The position numbers and the translations under genes were made by a program. Source: Phoronis australis (Eukaryota > Phoronida > Phoronidae). From it: a stretch of 64,000 nucleotides of DNA. Numbering within the stretch: position 1 is the stretch's first letter; every line of letters begins with the position of its first letter. The notes under the pieces were generated by a model, which had not been told where the DNA came from, did not search any database, and saw only the letters and a list, made by a program, of their open reading frames with translations. The DNA lies in the NCBI GenBank assembly GCA_002633005.1, contig NMRA01000698.1, forward strand, positions 106,360-170,359, given 5' to 3'. Of the stretch, positions 50,801 through 63,459 are shown piece by piece.

Positions 50801-53727
50801 CAAGAAGAGTCGTGGGTAGAAGAAACTGCCTGCATGTGATGCATCACCAGAGACCGTGACCAGCAAGTACACTATCGCAATACTGTGTGCTTAGTTCAAA
50901 GATTTACTTACAGGACTGTCATCCAACAAGTGGGGAGTCCTACAGCTTGGATGGCAGATAAGACATTTGATTATTTTGATTGATTGATTGAAGTAATCTT
51001 TAAAGAGGTTGCTAGCATAGTTACTCTTCTTTGTAGTTGATTACTTAATTAACAACATGTTTCACTTGTCTAATTAGTGGGTAACATATAATAAATTAAT
51101 TACTTGATTTGATTATTCTCTATCCATCTATGCACAATCTCAAAGCATAGCTACCTTTAAAACAAACCCACAGTCAATCTCTGACAGTAATCAATATTGT
51201 TCCAGTCTGCACCACTATTTTCAAATTAACCCATCTACTAGTATACCATTATTCCCCAGAATTTGCTGTTTTGCACTATTATTCCTATCAATATCATTAC
51301 TAGATTTTACTCAAAATTGTAATAAAAATATTAATCCATTTTATACTATTTTTAAATTTCCATATAATTGCCATCTATACAATTATTCCATTCTACGCTA
51401 TTATTATTTTTTTCTGCAAATTTTTGGTCTATACCGTAATTATTCTACTCTTCCAGTCACAAGTGGAATTGCCCAACTATTGAATAATCAATAAATCACC
51501 ACCCTCATGCCACCATGCAGTTTCATAGATTAGAAAGCTTGTTTAGTGGTCTAATCACCCTTATCTTAGTATTAATTAGGATTTGTTTTCTAAATGTTAT
51601 TTCAAGCAGCTCCCACAATGCATTTTTTAAATGGTTGATATTTTCATTTAAACACTATGAAAAATCTGAGCAATTTAACCCAGGAGTGTTACACATACAT
51701 AACAACTTCATTGAACGCATTGGCACTCTACTACTCAGATTTGTTTGAATTTTGGAGGGGTTGCTTTTCACTTCAGATAAGTATTTCTTGCACAGGAGCA
51801 GATAAAGAAGCGGAAGTTAAAAAACAAAACCTGTCACTGGGAGGTACTTAAGCCCACCAGTCTGATTTGTTACAAAAATTGAGTCTCCCTCTCTTGGACA
51901 ACCATAGAAATACAGATCGGGGTTAGTAATTTACTTGGCGAAGCTACATTCAAAGTACGATCGGCAGACCTATCAATAAAGTAACAGACAAAACTGAATC
52001 ATACAGATTTCGTCATGTACTTCATTCACACAAGTGTGAATTGTATCTGTACAAAAGATACCCTGAATACCAGAATTCTAAGTAATAACCAAACATATTA
52101 ATGATGAAAACTTAAAATTTGGTACTTTTGGTAGTCTGTGAATTTTTAAAAAATTTATGCACTGATGCGGTATTTTTTAGTTCATATAATTTTCAAACAG
52201 AAAAAGTCACCCGGTGCCAACAGAAATCAAATTAAGGTCATGAAAGAAGTGATCCCTTAAAAATAGCATACCGGTAAGATAATTGTGTATATTTACATAT
52301 AGTTTTGAAAAAAATAATGAAGACAGGATTGTTTCTTTTAACAGTGCGGTGCAGGTTTCAAGATGAATCAGGTGCAGACCAGAACCAATTATGATGTTTT
52401 TAGGTTCCTAACTATTTTCAACTGGTCTGTCATTTAATCAAAACAAATTGAAATTATTTTCAGAACAAATGACCAGAGTCAATGTTTAGCACAAACTTAG
52501 CAACTTACTAAATTTATCAGTTTCCTGTCATGGGTTGCAACTTTGTGAAAGTGGAACACTTTATATCGGACTTGGTGGAACTTTCTGGCTAAATAATTGG
52601 AGCCAAAAGTGAACATGCAACATAACACCATCCTTGAATACCATCACTTTGATACAAGATTTGAGATTGAACCTTTTACTGTGGTTCTTTAGTTCAGCGA
52701 GTGTAGTGGCACAGATTGACCACCACTAATTAACCCATTTGTTGATTCTCCTTGACTTAATTATGGGTAAGGTCACGCTAAGGGGTACAATCACAGTGAT
52801 GTCAAAAACATGATAATTTATGCCCGTTTCTGTGGTTATTAAGCGGTGAAAACAGTTTTATTATAAAGTTAATATGTTGAAGAGATAACAGAGATAGTTT
52901 CATGTGGTAATCTTTTAGACTTTTTACAGAATTCACAGTTTGATCTCAAAATCGAGCAAATTTTCGGACTTGAAAGTGTGACATTCGTAACCGGCCATTT
53001 TCGAACGAAGTTAAAATCCTTAAATAAGGCTGCAATTCTTGTCTGTTTATTTTAAATCTTTAAAGCAGTGAATAAAATAGCTAATATTTATTTCAGATCT
53101 TTCCATTACACCGTATAATTAGCCAAATTAATTACTTACAAACGCGATAACGGGCGTGACGCATTCCGTCAAACCCAAGGACGAACTTCAGACGGATGTT
53201 TTCCCATATTGCAGACGACCGGTGATTTCAAACTGGTTCTNCACACCCATATCTGAGTGATAACATTCTCACTACCCTGACACCACGCCCCATCACCCAA
53301 GTCTACTGTCTATGGCCATACGTACTTCCGCCACCAAAAGTAGAGTGAAAACTAGTAAAATGTCCCGTCGGTTTCTCTGATTAATCTGATTTACCTAGAC
53401 AAAACCAAGCAAGTAGACAAGTTGCACGGCAAACTTTACTAGAAATTTACCATTCTCAAGATTAAATGTCAAAAAATATCAAGCGGCAAGAAAGTTGGAA
53501 GAGTTCATGAGGTTGGCAAAGTTCTGGCTAAGGCAGGAGCCACAACAATGCTGAATGTGAACAGTTGTGAACTGCAAGACGACAGATGACAAGTGTTCCA
53601 GTCATACCTCCTTCCTTGAGACTGGGGTATCAACCGGCTCACATAGCGTCGGGCTTTCACAGGGGCAGTCAGTGGCGATCCCGACTCCACCATAAATTCC
53701 AATCAAGTACACAACTAAAAGCTTCAT
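35860..53727 (-). CDS. CTBS: Di-N-acetylchitobiase (GH18) with C-terminal membrane anchor, nine exons, 477 aa
   Basis: Exons: 53727-53608, 46838-46700, 46014-45806, 42417-42243, 41685-41585, 39801-39640, 38485-38392, 37986-37696, 36002-35860. Phases match throughout (1434 nt). The family is a lysosomal exo-glycosidase that splits the GlcNAc-GlcNAc core from Asn-linked glycans by substrate-assisted catalysis. Visible: signal peptide (1-18), then CPCESPTLC; ITTVIAFG (57-64); catalytic motif D117-AINID-T-E124, where Glu124 is the acid/base; MSYD (188-191); LPWYGY (233-238); QVWYDDP (311-317); GMWNADELDY (336-345). Sequons: Asn48, Asn55, Asn96, Asn105. Soluble mammalian CTBS ends soon after this point. 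Here a Thr/Ser-rich linker, a hydrophobic segment (about 432-455) and a basic tail with YQQL (466-469) follow. Exon 9 joins in phase through acceptor TTTCAG|GA. Intron 1 is 6.8 kb. Confidence 0.93.
36038..36080. repeat. CCCT-rich polypyrimidine tract in chitobiase intron 8
   Basis: An imperfect run of CTCC/CTTCC units on the plus strand appears as a GGGA/GGAA-rich run in the pre-mRNA of the chitobiase gene, just upstream of the exon encoding the membrane anchor. Confidence 0.8.
45348..45500. repeat. Near-perfect long inverted repeat in chitobiase intron 3
   Basis: Arms 45348-45404 and 45444-45500 are 57 bp each and match at 56 of 57 positions as inverted copies, around a 39-base spacer that contains the small palindrome CCTCTCGAGG. 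In RNA this would form a long stable hairpin. It is probably a recently inserted fold-back MITE. No coding frame. Confidence 0.95.
47703..47915. repeat. Interlaced inverted repeats (fold-back element) in chitobiase intron 1
   Basis: CATTACCTGCCCATAACTTA at 47703 is inverted as TAAGTTATGGGCAGGTAATG near 47819. A second pair, TCATTCCAGATTCCCT near 47764 and AGGGAATCTGGAATGA near 47893, overlaps the first. The alternating order (A, B, A', B') allows two exclusive or pseudoknot-like foldings, or records one element inserted into another. Confidence 0.75.
49843..49935. repeat. Short imperfect tandem repeat in chitobiase intron 1
   Basis: Three copies of a phrase like GTCTGCTGTCCAGAAATGAA occur near 49843, 49873 and 49911, with variable spacing. 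Confidence 0.7.
50745..50868. repeat. Two-copy ~69-bp direct repeat in chitobiase intron 1
   Basis: Two adjacent copies share GTCACGAGAGACTGTGACCA / ATCACCAGAGACCGTGACCA and the surrounding GGGTAG...CTGCCT words, with about 80-85% identity. Confidence 0.6.
53241..53241. other. Single-N gap in chitobiase intron 1
   Basis: One undetermined base lies 367 bp downstream of exon 1 in transcription order. I see no duplicated flanks. The true gap length is unknown, so intron 1 may be longer than shown. Confidence 0.9.
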
Positions 53728-53949
53728 GCCGCCGAAACAAAATGAAGGAAGTCCATCGTACGCTCAACTTTTATGATCTCCGGAACACAAACAAGCTATG
53801 CGAACCTGGCGGGGGAATAGGAAATTAGTGCGCTGACAAGACCTGCTGTCCTGCGCTCAGCCGCCGGGTATCGTAGGCCAAGTGCGACATAAGTCTGAAT
53901 TATTACTTATTAATTAGCGATTTGTGACTGGAATAAATCAACCCGTCAG

Positions 53950-54182
53950 ATGCCAGGAATAATTACTGCAATAAAGACATCGGAGTTAAGTCGCACTTGC
54001 CCTACTATTAATAGGCCAAATGCGACATTAGTCCGATTCAATACTGTAATTAAGTCTTCGATTTATTCCTGCAATAATTCTTTAGTCATACAGAAGACAG
54101 AAATAATTCCTGTAATAAAAATCTATTACTGGAATAAATATTAATTACTGTTATAAATATTTATTACAGTAATTATTCCTGG
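53950..54182. repeat. AT-rich MITE-like inverted-repeat element
   Basis: CCAGGAATAATTACTGCAAT at the left pairs with ATTACAGTAATTATTCCTGG at the right (one mismatch). Further ATTACTG/GGAATAAA words lie inside and just outside, suggesting nested or repeated ends. Non-coding. Confidence 0.7.
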
Positions 54183-54468
54183 CTTCTGATTGGCTAAAGA
54201 ATTATTACTGGAATAAATTGCGAATTATTAGTGTAATAAATATGACTTGCTTACGATAGATGGGTGCCATGCATAAAAAGTTGATTGTGTCGAACGCCAA
54301 ATAGCCTACTTTGCAAACACCAAAATCACTTGTAAGGCCAAAAGAGGTAATTGGTCCGGCTCTATGGATGTTTCGAAAATTGATTCGGTGATAGTGTATT
54401 GGATTTTTATTCACTTTTTCCAAATTTCCTGGCGCTCTAAATCACAGTGATGGGCAAATTTATGTCCA

Positions 54469-54706
54469 GGGCCTGTCGGTAGACCGTTCCAAGAAACTTA
54501 CTTAAGTTCATTTTTGACTTAGGTTTAAGATTTGTCTCAACAGTTTGACTCTTTTATATCAGGCAAGTTAATCAAAATTAAAACAAAACTTAAGTTAGAA
54601 ACTTATGTCAAACTTGTAGTCACTTTTCTCAGTCAGTGGAACGTACGTACTTTTGACTCAAATTTATATTTGTCTTAGTTAAATCAGATTTCTTGGAACG
54701 GGCCCA
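54469..54706. repeat. MITE-like element with CCGTTCCAAGAAA ends
   Basis: GGGCC, a short spacer, then CCGTTCCAAGAAA at the left is mirrored by TTTCTTGGAACGGGCCC at the right, enclosing about 240 bp of AT-rich DNA rich in TTAAGTT words. Non-coding. Confidence 0.7.
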
Positions 54707-57700
54707 GATATTACCAACGACAGTCCCACATTGAACGACTTTCGACTGGATGAGGCGCATACCTCCGTCTCGATGTTTTCGACAGGAAATTCTCGGCAAC
54801 TCGTAAGACAGTTCCTTCGGCAGATAATCCAACCTATTTTTTCACCAGGAATCCACCCTAAATAGCAAAACAAACAAAAAATACGGTAGTTTGCAAGTTT
54901 CAGCTAGCGTTCTATTGCTGTAAAATCCTCGGCCATGCCCCAATTTCCTTGTTCAAAGCTGATTGCTTGGGCCAGGGATTAAGATCAGTCAGGGGTTCAA
55001 CGAGGTGCAAGCCGTAGTCAGCACCCAGGCACAGCCAGGTAGCCAAGAAAGGAGATAAAGATAATTCAACAAATTAATTCGTGAGTTTCTCTTTCAATTT
55101 ATTCAGTATTTCTGTAAACCGATTTCATAACCTTCAAAGACCGAAAAAGATCAACTTTTGGTGACAGATCGAGTAAATTTTATGAACTTTAGTACCAAAA
55201 AATAACTTTTGCCCGATAAGTACCCCAACTTCGCTTCAGTCGTCCCCATGGCGTGATTACTCACTGGTGCCGACAGGAGGGGATGACGGGCGGATCCACT
55301 CTTTGCCTTAGATGGACAGAGATGTTTCGTAGCTGAGTTGACTATAGTTACGTCGTTTAAAAACTGAAATGCTCGTTTTGGCGCGCACTGAGAAGTCTTT
55401 ATCAGCAGGGAGAAGCAAGTTTGACTCAGGGTGCTACAAAAGCAAATGAGACGCTTTTGGGGCCAAACCTGAGTTATAAGCAGCTATATTGAGAATTAAC
55501 TATTGATAATGTAACCAAAACGGAAAGCGAATTTTTTGCGTTATTACGTTATTCCAACGACTCGGCAATTGACGTTCATTTGAAACAACACAACATAACT
55601 TAAAACAATTGTTCTGGCGAATCACCCAATAATTACGAATTTGAATACAAAAAGAACAGCGTCACAACGTTTGAGCTTTCCTGTATTTTTGTCAACTGCA
55701 AATGCAGAAATAGGTTGTACATATGTTGGATGAAAGATAATTTGATTTCAATTTGCTGAGTGCGATGAAGAAGGTGAAAAGTGAATGCCATGAACGCGTT
55801 GTTAATGTTAACGAATAACAAAGGGTATCGGATTGAAACCAAGAACCGCGATTTATGCATGAGGATGTCTTTCACTTACGAGACGTTTGTGCGTTAGGCA
55901 AACCTCGATGGTAAAGCCCCTGTGAATTGAAAGCCATTTTTAGCCAGCAGTGATTACATAAGCTAGTAAGCGCTCGAAAATATGCGTGGGAAAAGAAAAA
56001 TACGTGTAGAAAATTGCCCTCACTCGTATCACTCGCACACTCGCCCAACGGACGTTCGGTGGTTTTTTCTTGTTTTATTTTTTTGTCTTCACAATTGCCA
56101 GCAACTGCATCTCCTACTGTACCGGTATATTCAGTGTTATCGGCGACATGTTTTGACAAATCCTCTTAATGATTACAAGTTAAACATTCAAGTTACTCGC
56201 AATAAACCATGGCAGGCCTGAAAATCGATTAGTGGGCGCTTGAGAGAGCGGCCATGGTCACCCATGACCTTAGAAATTGAAGAATAGAGATAAGACTCGA
56301 AGTAAACAAAAATTCCCATTACCGTAAGACGAATTGCCGACGAGAAAATTTATTGGCGCTCTCTAGCCGCCACGCGCATTGGAGCAGCTAAGCACGCCAT
56401 TTGAACTACACGTAAAGTACGTGGCAAAACCTAAGGCTGACCTGCCAGCGAATGCCCTCTAACTCGCTAAAGATGCCTACAACATAAGCGCAAAATCTTC
56501 CCGTTTAATCGCTCTGTTTCACTTCTCGAACGATTCCAAAAATCCCTGTCAAGAACTTATTCTAGTCATTGTAAATTTCACAAGAAAAATATTTTGTGCC
56601 TAATGCTTTTTTGAGGAAAAAGTTTAATTAACAAATACATGCATGTACATGTACAGAAATCAAAAACGTCAAACCCTTTAAAAAACTGTGAAGAAAGAAG
56701 ACCATCTTGCTTGGAATCTCTCAGATGCCAATTTATAATAATAAATATTTTTCCAGGTTCTGGTAATCACAAACCTCCCATAAAATGACTCAGTGAAATT
56801 TGGGCTTATCGTTTTGCAATCTTGGTCAAGAGAATTGAAATTTCGCTAAGCAAAGAATGAAATTTACAATTTTTTGACCTACAAGCTGGATTTCCAAACA
56901 AGGCAAAAGACATATTTAACTGCAGAGGGACATCGCACTGATTTATCATCCATGTAATAAAACAACTCCATAAATCCTGACTAAGTCAGGCCCGTAGCCG
57001 GGGGGGGGGGGTTCGGAGGGTTCTATCGACCCCCCCTGCGGAAAGGTCTAGCCCCAGCCTCTGCACAACAGCAACAAAATTGTTGCAACTACTCGTACTA
57101 CAACTGCTGTCGATGGTGCACAGCCTCGTAGATTTCATACGAGCAACAAACATCATTGAGAATGTTTACATGCCACTATTCCTAGGGTTCAGTACTCCGA
57201 AGGTTACCTTCGAAAGTTCATTACCCTGATTGTCTGCTAATGAGTCGAACTGACATGAATATATTTTTTATATTTGTGTTCATTTAGTAACCACTTTAAG
57301 GGTGAGCAAGAGTTGGATAGTTATTAAAACATCGATTACATTGTTTACAAATGAGCTCAGTTCCAATTACTGCCAACCGTAATTCTTGAATCTAAGTAAC
57401 GTCTTCTTCTCAAGCTGGGACAACATTTAGGACGCGGGTCAGGGGTGCGGCGACCAACGCTGGTTTTATATTTTTAAGACTGAATGAGACTCTCCGACTT
57501 TGTGAAGAATGGCAGGGACAAGGTAGCCTACTAACTACATTTAGTTTCGTTAAGGCCGGTGGGTGAGGTTGAGGCGCAGTGGTCCTAAGCCTTTCAGTCA
57601 CGGTATGAAATGATGCGACATTGACACGGATTTCATAAATGTATCGTGGTTAATAATTCATCAATATTCCTACTTCGTTCTCTTTTATAAATGCAAGTAC

Positions 57701-57956
57701 GTACTCATTTTTTCCGTATTCTTAAGGCATATCGGGAATTTCGCATGCACATGAAATCCAAATAATTAAGTTGTTTTATTACCCGGGCGTTGTTTTCGGT
57801 ATAGCTACAACACTGATTGCATCTAATAACCGAAGTGTAGTTTATTTTTGCATGCAAAAGTATAAAAATTACACCTGGGTCCAAAATTTTAGATATTTTC
57901 TGAGTGAGTGAACCTTCGAAGTAGTGAACCTTTGGAATAGCGGAATTTGACGACGG

Positions 57957-58115
57957 AGATTTCGCTCGTGTTTTACGACCGAAATTGTTCGCCCATAATT
58001 ACGCTCATGATCACGACTGATACTTCGCTCGTGTTTCAGATTGAAATCTTTTGTCCTTAATTACGCTCGTGATTACGACCGAGACTTTGCTCGTGTTTTA
58101 CGACCGACGGAAATC
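57957..58115. repeat. ~63-bp tandem repeat (TTACGCTCGTG-type), about 2.5 copies
   Basis: The words CGCTCGTGTTTTACGACCG, AATTACGCTCGTGAT and TACGACCGAGACTTTGCTCG recur in order with a period of about 63 bp and moderate divergence. This is the left part of a larger inverted-repeat element. Confidence 0.7.
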
Positions 58116-58165
58116 GCTTATAGCCAATAAGAAATGGGTTCGCAGGTCACGTGATCTCTAAAGAA

Positions 58166-58945
58166 GTTTTACGCTCGTATTTTTGCTCGTAATTTTCACA
58201 AGTATAGCCATTATATTTAAGTACGAGTCCTCGAGACCACCACCCATTAAATCTATACGCAGTTGATACGGTTTTTGTTATGCAAGAGGATTGTCATTCA
58301 AATGTCTTGAATAAAGAGTGAGCGATTTACCGACAAAATTTAAAAATTTTACTGCTTAACCCCTAAAACCGTTTTGAACCAATGTTTTTTGCAATGTCAT
58401 ATGTCATCTGCACGCATTGTTAAGAGTAAGAGAATAGTTGCAGGAGGCATGATACGGGTTGTACCAGAGGTGCGCAGGGCGCGCATGTGAACCCATTGCA
58501 CTGATCACAGTTTATGCTTTATTAATATATCATGTAGTTAAACCTGACTCAAGGCTTAGAAGTGTGACCCAGTGGGACTCGAACCCACGACCTCGAGTAA
58601 AGAAAGCTGGCACTTATCACACTAGGCTACACTGCTTCCTCCTATTGTTTAGAGTAAAAGAATGAAACTTCGCCGAAATAAATGAAAAAGCAGGGTTATT
58701 TTAACAAATCATATAAAAACGTCATTTTGGCACATCAATATGTACTAAGACGGAAAACTTTCAAGTGGCTGGGATGGTTAGGACAGCAAGTAAAAACATT
58801 TTTCAGGCGGTCTTTGATATTTTCAACCTTCTGCACTTTTATGCTTTGCACCTGAGAGTTTACCTTCTGAATACTTCATAACATGTGAAAAATAAGAGCG
58901 TGAAATTACGATGGTAAAATTACGAGCGAAAATACCTACGTAAAG
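58166..58945. mobile_element. Inverted-repeat element enclosing a tRNA-like sequence
   Basis: TTTTACGCTCGTATTTTTGC, then TCGTAATTTTCAC at the left is matched in inverted orientation by GTGAAATTACGATGG and ATTACGAGCGAAAATA at about 58897-58945. The interior of about 700 bp contains the tRNA-like sequence at 58562-58635 and no protein gene. It is a non-autonomous element, and its true borders may include the tandem repeat at 57957. Confidence 0.5.
58562..58635 (-). tRNA. tRNA-like sequence (probable SINE or tRNA pseudogene)
   Basis: On the minus strand TAGCCTAGTGTG approximates an A box and GGTTCGAGTCC is a perfect B box. The T stem GTGGG/CCCAC is intact with a 7-base loop. The acceptor strands do not pair, and no proper anticodon arm can be drawn. 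A SINE head or dead tRNA copy inside the surrounding inverted-repeat element fits best. Confidence 0.5.
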
Positions 58946-59645
58946 CGAAAAATATGAGTGTAAAGTTATGAGCGCACAACAGTGTCAATATTTATCAGTC
59001 CTGACACTAATATGCCATTCATTACCATTATTTACCACTCCATACCGCTATTTACAATTATCTGTAGTTGTATACCTGTCATGTCCGTTAGGTGCCGTTC
59101 AGCACTTTAAGTGCCATTATTTATTATTTATTATTCCTTGATGTTAATTACTATTATTTACGTTTTATATATGTTGACCCTTATTTATTATTTCCTGTCG
59201 TTCTTTACCATCCCTTATAGTTTTTTACCATGCTTCAGGTTATGTATCATTCAATACCATTTCTTATCATTGTTGAGTATTCCTCACAGTTATTTACAAC
59301 TCAAGTAAAAACTACTGTTGGTCCAATAAACGACTTTTTCGGTTTTGGAAACGAACTTGCACTTTTTTGTGCTTCATTTAGGCCTTGCAACTACCATAAG
59401 TTCTATCAAAATTTCCAAAATTTGAGCAAAATTGTGTTCCAAGGGTTAACTATTTACACATGGGCTTTGTGTAGAGTTGGTAAGCTATTTTGTAGCGTTA
59501 ATGAGCTTTCAGAGTGCTATTTCTATTTCATTACAGACACTCTTTGCTTTGTTAGCCTCCTCTGACTTAAGCCGTATGATAGGTTTTGGCAATCAAAAAA
59601 TTGTGTCTCTGTTTATTTACAAATTGCCACTCCCTTAGTACTTGT

Positions 59646-59870
59646 ATTCTACTCGTACAAGAGAAGCGCGAAAATGAAATTTTACAACAATCTTCGTTCC
59701 TTTTGAAAGAAGCAAACATCCCAACGAATATTATCGATTTGCAAAATTTCATCTTTTATTCTACTCGTACACTAGAAATGTAAAAATGAAATTCTACAAC
59801 AATATTCGTTCTTTTTGAAAGCAGGCAATGATCTCAGCGAATATTATCGATTTGTGGTGAAATTTCATCT
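59646..59870. repeat. Two-copy 112-bp tandem duplication
   Basis: ATTCTACTCGTACA starts at 59646 and 59758, and each copy continues through CGAATATTATCGATTTG to a TTTCATCTTTT end. Identity is about 85-90%. Confidence 0.8.
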
Positions 59871-62415
59871 TTTGACGCCATTGACTAAAAGAGCATGAAC
59901 GAGCCTGAAAGTCGCCGTCTTCCGTTGTTAACTTCACATAAAACACATGCTAAATTCAATAGAGATCCTTCAGACGGCTTAGGACATACATTTCATTAAT
60001 AGATGCCTACGTGCCAAATTTAATGAAAATCAGTTGAGGACCTTTGAAGATACAGAAGCAAACGTAAAAAAAATCCATTAGGGTACAAAGCCGTATTCGG
60101 GTCGGTCCAAAACTCACTGCCCTCTGTCGCCAACCCCGTAAAAACACACGTGCCAAATTTCGATAAGATCCTACAAGGGGTTTAGGAGTTACAGCCGCGG
60201 ACGCGGGCGCCGGGCCGCCCGGACGCCGAGGCAGAGATGACGGCAGCATGCATCCACATAAAAATATGTGGGCGCACAAAAATGACGGGGAAACAGAGTC
60301 TTAAAATAAAATATTTTCAAGTACTAAGTATTTTTGTGTTAGATGTGAACTGGGGCCTCATTTGCAAACAGAAAAAACATGTGGTTTCCTAACAATTTAA
60401 AATGAACATAGGAGACCATGCAATTGTAGTTGGTAACAATGTCACAGTCAGTACTAATAACGGTGTCATAGCGGGCATGATTGTGATTTTATACATTCAT
60501 ACGCAGGACACATCATGGCGAGCCACAGAAATAGAGCTCTCTTGGCAGTGCTGCTATTTGCATACATACTGTCAACCATAAACGGCTACCCATTACTACG
60601 TACCCACGAAAATACGAATTATCCCCGCATGTAGTCGTGGTGACCGAGCCATAAACTAAAGAGCAATGTTATTAATATTTGTATGATAGAGACAATTACA
60701 ACTTTAACAATAAATACACGTTTTTATCAGCTATCGGCACATCGCAACAGCATAACATACCCAATAAAATACAAATTATACCCAAATGTACAACAGTTCT
60801 CGTCCCGAGCCATTGTTTCACCGTGCTACATATGCAGTTGGGCTCAATACCAATGATAACATAACAAACATAATCACAAAATAAACAGCAATATTATTAA
60901 TATTCATATAAACAATTAAAATTTTAACAATAAATACACGTTTCTTAAGTTATCGCACAGCGCAACAGGATTCCCAGACACTTCGGATACAAGGTGGTGC
61001 CAAGGTGAGACGACGAGTGTTCAATGGAAGTTAAAGTGGCTTCGGATTTACGTGTTTTGTGAATGAGACGTTAAGGTTCCGTAGTCCACACAACTAATAT
61101 TAGTTCCCAGTACCGACCCAAGACATTTGCAAGAAAATATTTTATGTGATCACGTGCTTATCTTGTAATACATAACGATATCTCGCAAGACTCTTGCTTC
61201 TACAAAGCCCAGCCCCGCATTGGATGCCAGATTGTTTTGTGCGCAGTGTGACTTTTGGTTACAACTGATTCGCCGTGCAACTGTGGGTAACGCAGTAGTT
61301 GCTCGGGTGATGACTTTCTTTATGTACATAGCATAACTCATTAACCAATTTCGTAACAAGTAAAATGAAGTAGCAAACGTAAATAAGCAGTGAACGAAAA
61401 TCACTGTTCATCATTTCACATACGCCTACCTGGAATAGCCTCGTGTGTGAGTTAACAGAGACACTTTGCAGCCTACCTCCGTATATGAACAGTTGAATAA
61501 AACGTTTCTTAAAGAAGATAATTTCAGAAACAGGTGCACGTGTGCAAATAGGGCCATGCACGGCAAATCTTGTTACATACCCAAAGTTGTCTTAAATTTT
61601 AAAGAAGAGAATGAATAAAGATACAAATGAGCACAGAGAAAAGAGAAAATGTAAAATGTCATGAAAACGTAAGAGATCTATACCCGGGTTATAAAAATTC
61701 CATAACCAATGATAGCAACGTACGATGTTCGTCGAACAATCCATCGTAAGTTCTCTGATCGTGGGAGCAAATTGTAAATTGTTCGGCACAATAAGATACC
61801 AAGTGAACCAAATAACCTTTATAGTGGCAAAAGCACACAGCAGAACTATTGAAAATACAATACGCATCGACGTGGATATGTTTACCAAATGAACCAACAC
61901 AAGCTTGATATGAAAATCGTAGTAAACTATACAATGGGAAAATTTGTGCAATTGTTTCGTGAGCTTGCCCAAGAATGCACATGTTATTTGCAAAAATATT
62001 CTAGTTGCTTAGTACAATTTCAAATCAGACGTTCTGTTTCAACATCAGTGAGAATTATTGTTGGTCTTTGCTTGTTATTCGGCTGAGATACTCGTGTTTG
62101 GTGGTTTCATGGGAAGTCATCTGGAAGCACAGGGGAAGGATGGCCATTCGCAGTTCCCAGTCTTGTTTACTAGCTAAGCCAATGGCTGCAGGAAGACATA
62201 ATTAAACTATATATTAAGCTTCTGCGGCTTGACTACGTTAGAAATCATGCGTATAAAGCAAGGAAGGGTCTGTTTGGAGACTTGTTTTGACAATTACATG
62301 AAAAAGATGGAATTACAGATTAACATCATCCAGTGGCATATGATTTACTTAGAGCTTGTGCTTTGTAGTCAAAATAGACTCTGGATGCTGAAAGCAAACT
62401 TTCTATTTGAATGTA

Positions 62416-62483
62416 GGGGTCACTGGGACTTGAACCCAGAACCTCATGTCATAGACATGCCTGCTACCTTGCATCATGACCCC
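62416..62483 (-). tRNA. tRNA-like module, second copy
   Basis: All 68 bases are identical to 4096-4163 on the minus strand: paired acceptor ends, intact T arm and B box, short D arm, no valid anticodon loop. It lies in the corresponding place of the other copy of the large repeat. Confidence 0.5.
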
Positions 62484-63459
62484 GGGTGATTGTTCTATAG
62501 TTAGTTTGCATTTCAACAGCTTTTTTGGTAGAGAGCCAATGTGCTCAAACAGGAATATCAAAATTTGGATTTAAAATTGCTGCGTCCTGGTTGTTTACCG
62601 TTTAAGTTTGATGATAGAAAAAAATAATAGGTGGTCTTCGACCACGTCTATTATATAGACTGGTTATGGTTTTCATTGATTATTGTTAGAGTAGGGAATT
62701 ATGCCCATTTTGATGATATTTCTTATTTTTCCAAAGAAATCAGAGTTCAGCAACTTTAAGTAACTTAACAATCACCCACCTCCTTTTATTCGAACCACGT
62801 ACAGTGAAAAGGTCACTATAAAAATCTGTCACAAAGAAGGTGTGAACGATTTTAAAGAAATTTTGTATTCGAACGTGTTTTCTAAAGCAGTCAAAGGGAT
62901 AATTTACTTTTTTGAACGCGTTCTAGGCATAAATATCGTCAAAGCTAAGTCTATATTTTTCAACTCAGTGAAATGAGAGTTAAACAGGCCCAAGACAAAA
63001 ATGTCATTAGGTTCTTTTGATGTCGAATATATAGGCTCAAAATACCTAAACATAGTAAGTACAAAACATCAGATCAATCTCAAAAGCATACAATTTCCAT
63101 CAATAGTAAAGTACGTGGTTATTATTACAAAAGCAACGTGTTTCTGAGGTGACAAAACACGTGCACAAGAAAAAAGGTATACTCTCCTGAAATCTTGCTT
63201 GGGAATGAGACGTCATGTGTACAAAGGCGCCCTCAAATCTGCAGCGAGAATTAAGAGGGCAAAAGACACCAATTACACTGTTCCATGCAAGACATGAACT
63301 TCATAAAAACCGCGTTCCTGCATTTTTGATATTTTAACATTCACCGTGCGGAAAAGGTTTTCCTTACACCTTGGAAACTGACAATTTAAGTTATTGAATA
63401 CTTGACCTGTTTCATGTCCCGAAGGCCGACGTCTGTCGTCTTCTTAGTCTAAAAGAGGA

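Larger units (their letters stand above)
53728..60420. other. Gene-poor region upstream of the chitobiase gene
   Basis: This 6.7-kb stretch should hold the chitobiase promoter near 53728-53900 (locally GC-richer). It is otherwise dominated by repeats: two MITE-like elements, a poly-G interruption near 57000 (about 12 G followed by GTTCGG and a C run, a common motif in marine invertebrate repeats), a tRNA-like sequence, tandem repeats and a GC-rich patch at about 60185-60240. Open frames are under 115 codons and none is recognisable. Confidence 0.6.

Noticed and set aside
60007-60279. 90-codon minus-strand frame through the GC-rich patch
   Set aside because: The patch looks like the end of a common repeat (CCAAATTTCGATAAGATCCT-type phrase, then GC-rich DNA). 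No protein family is recognisable.
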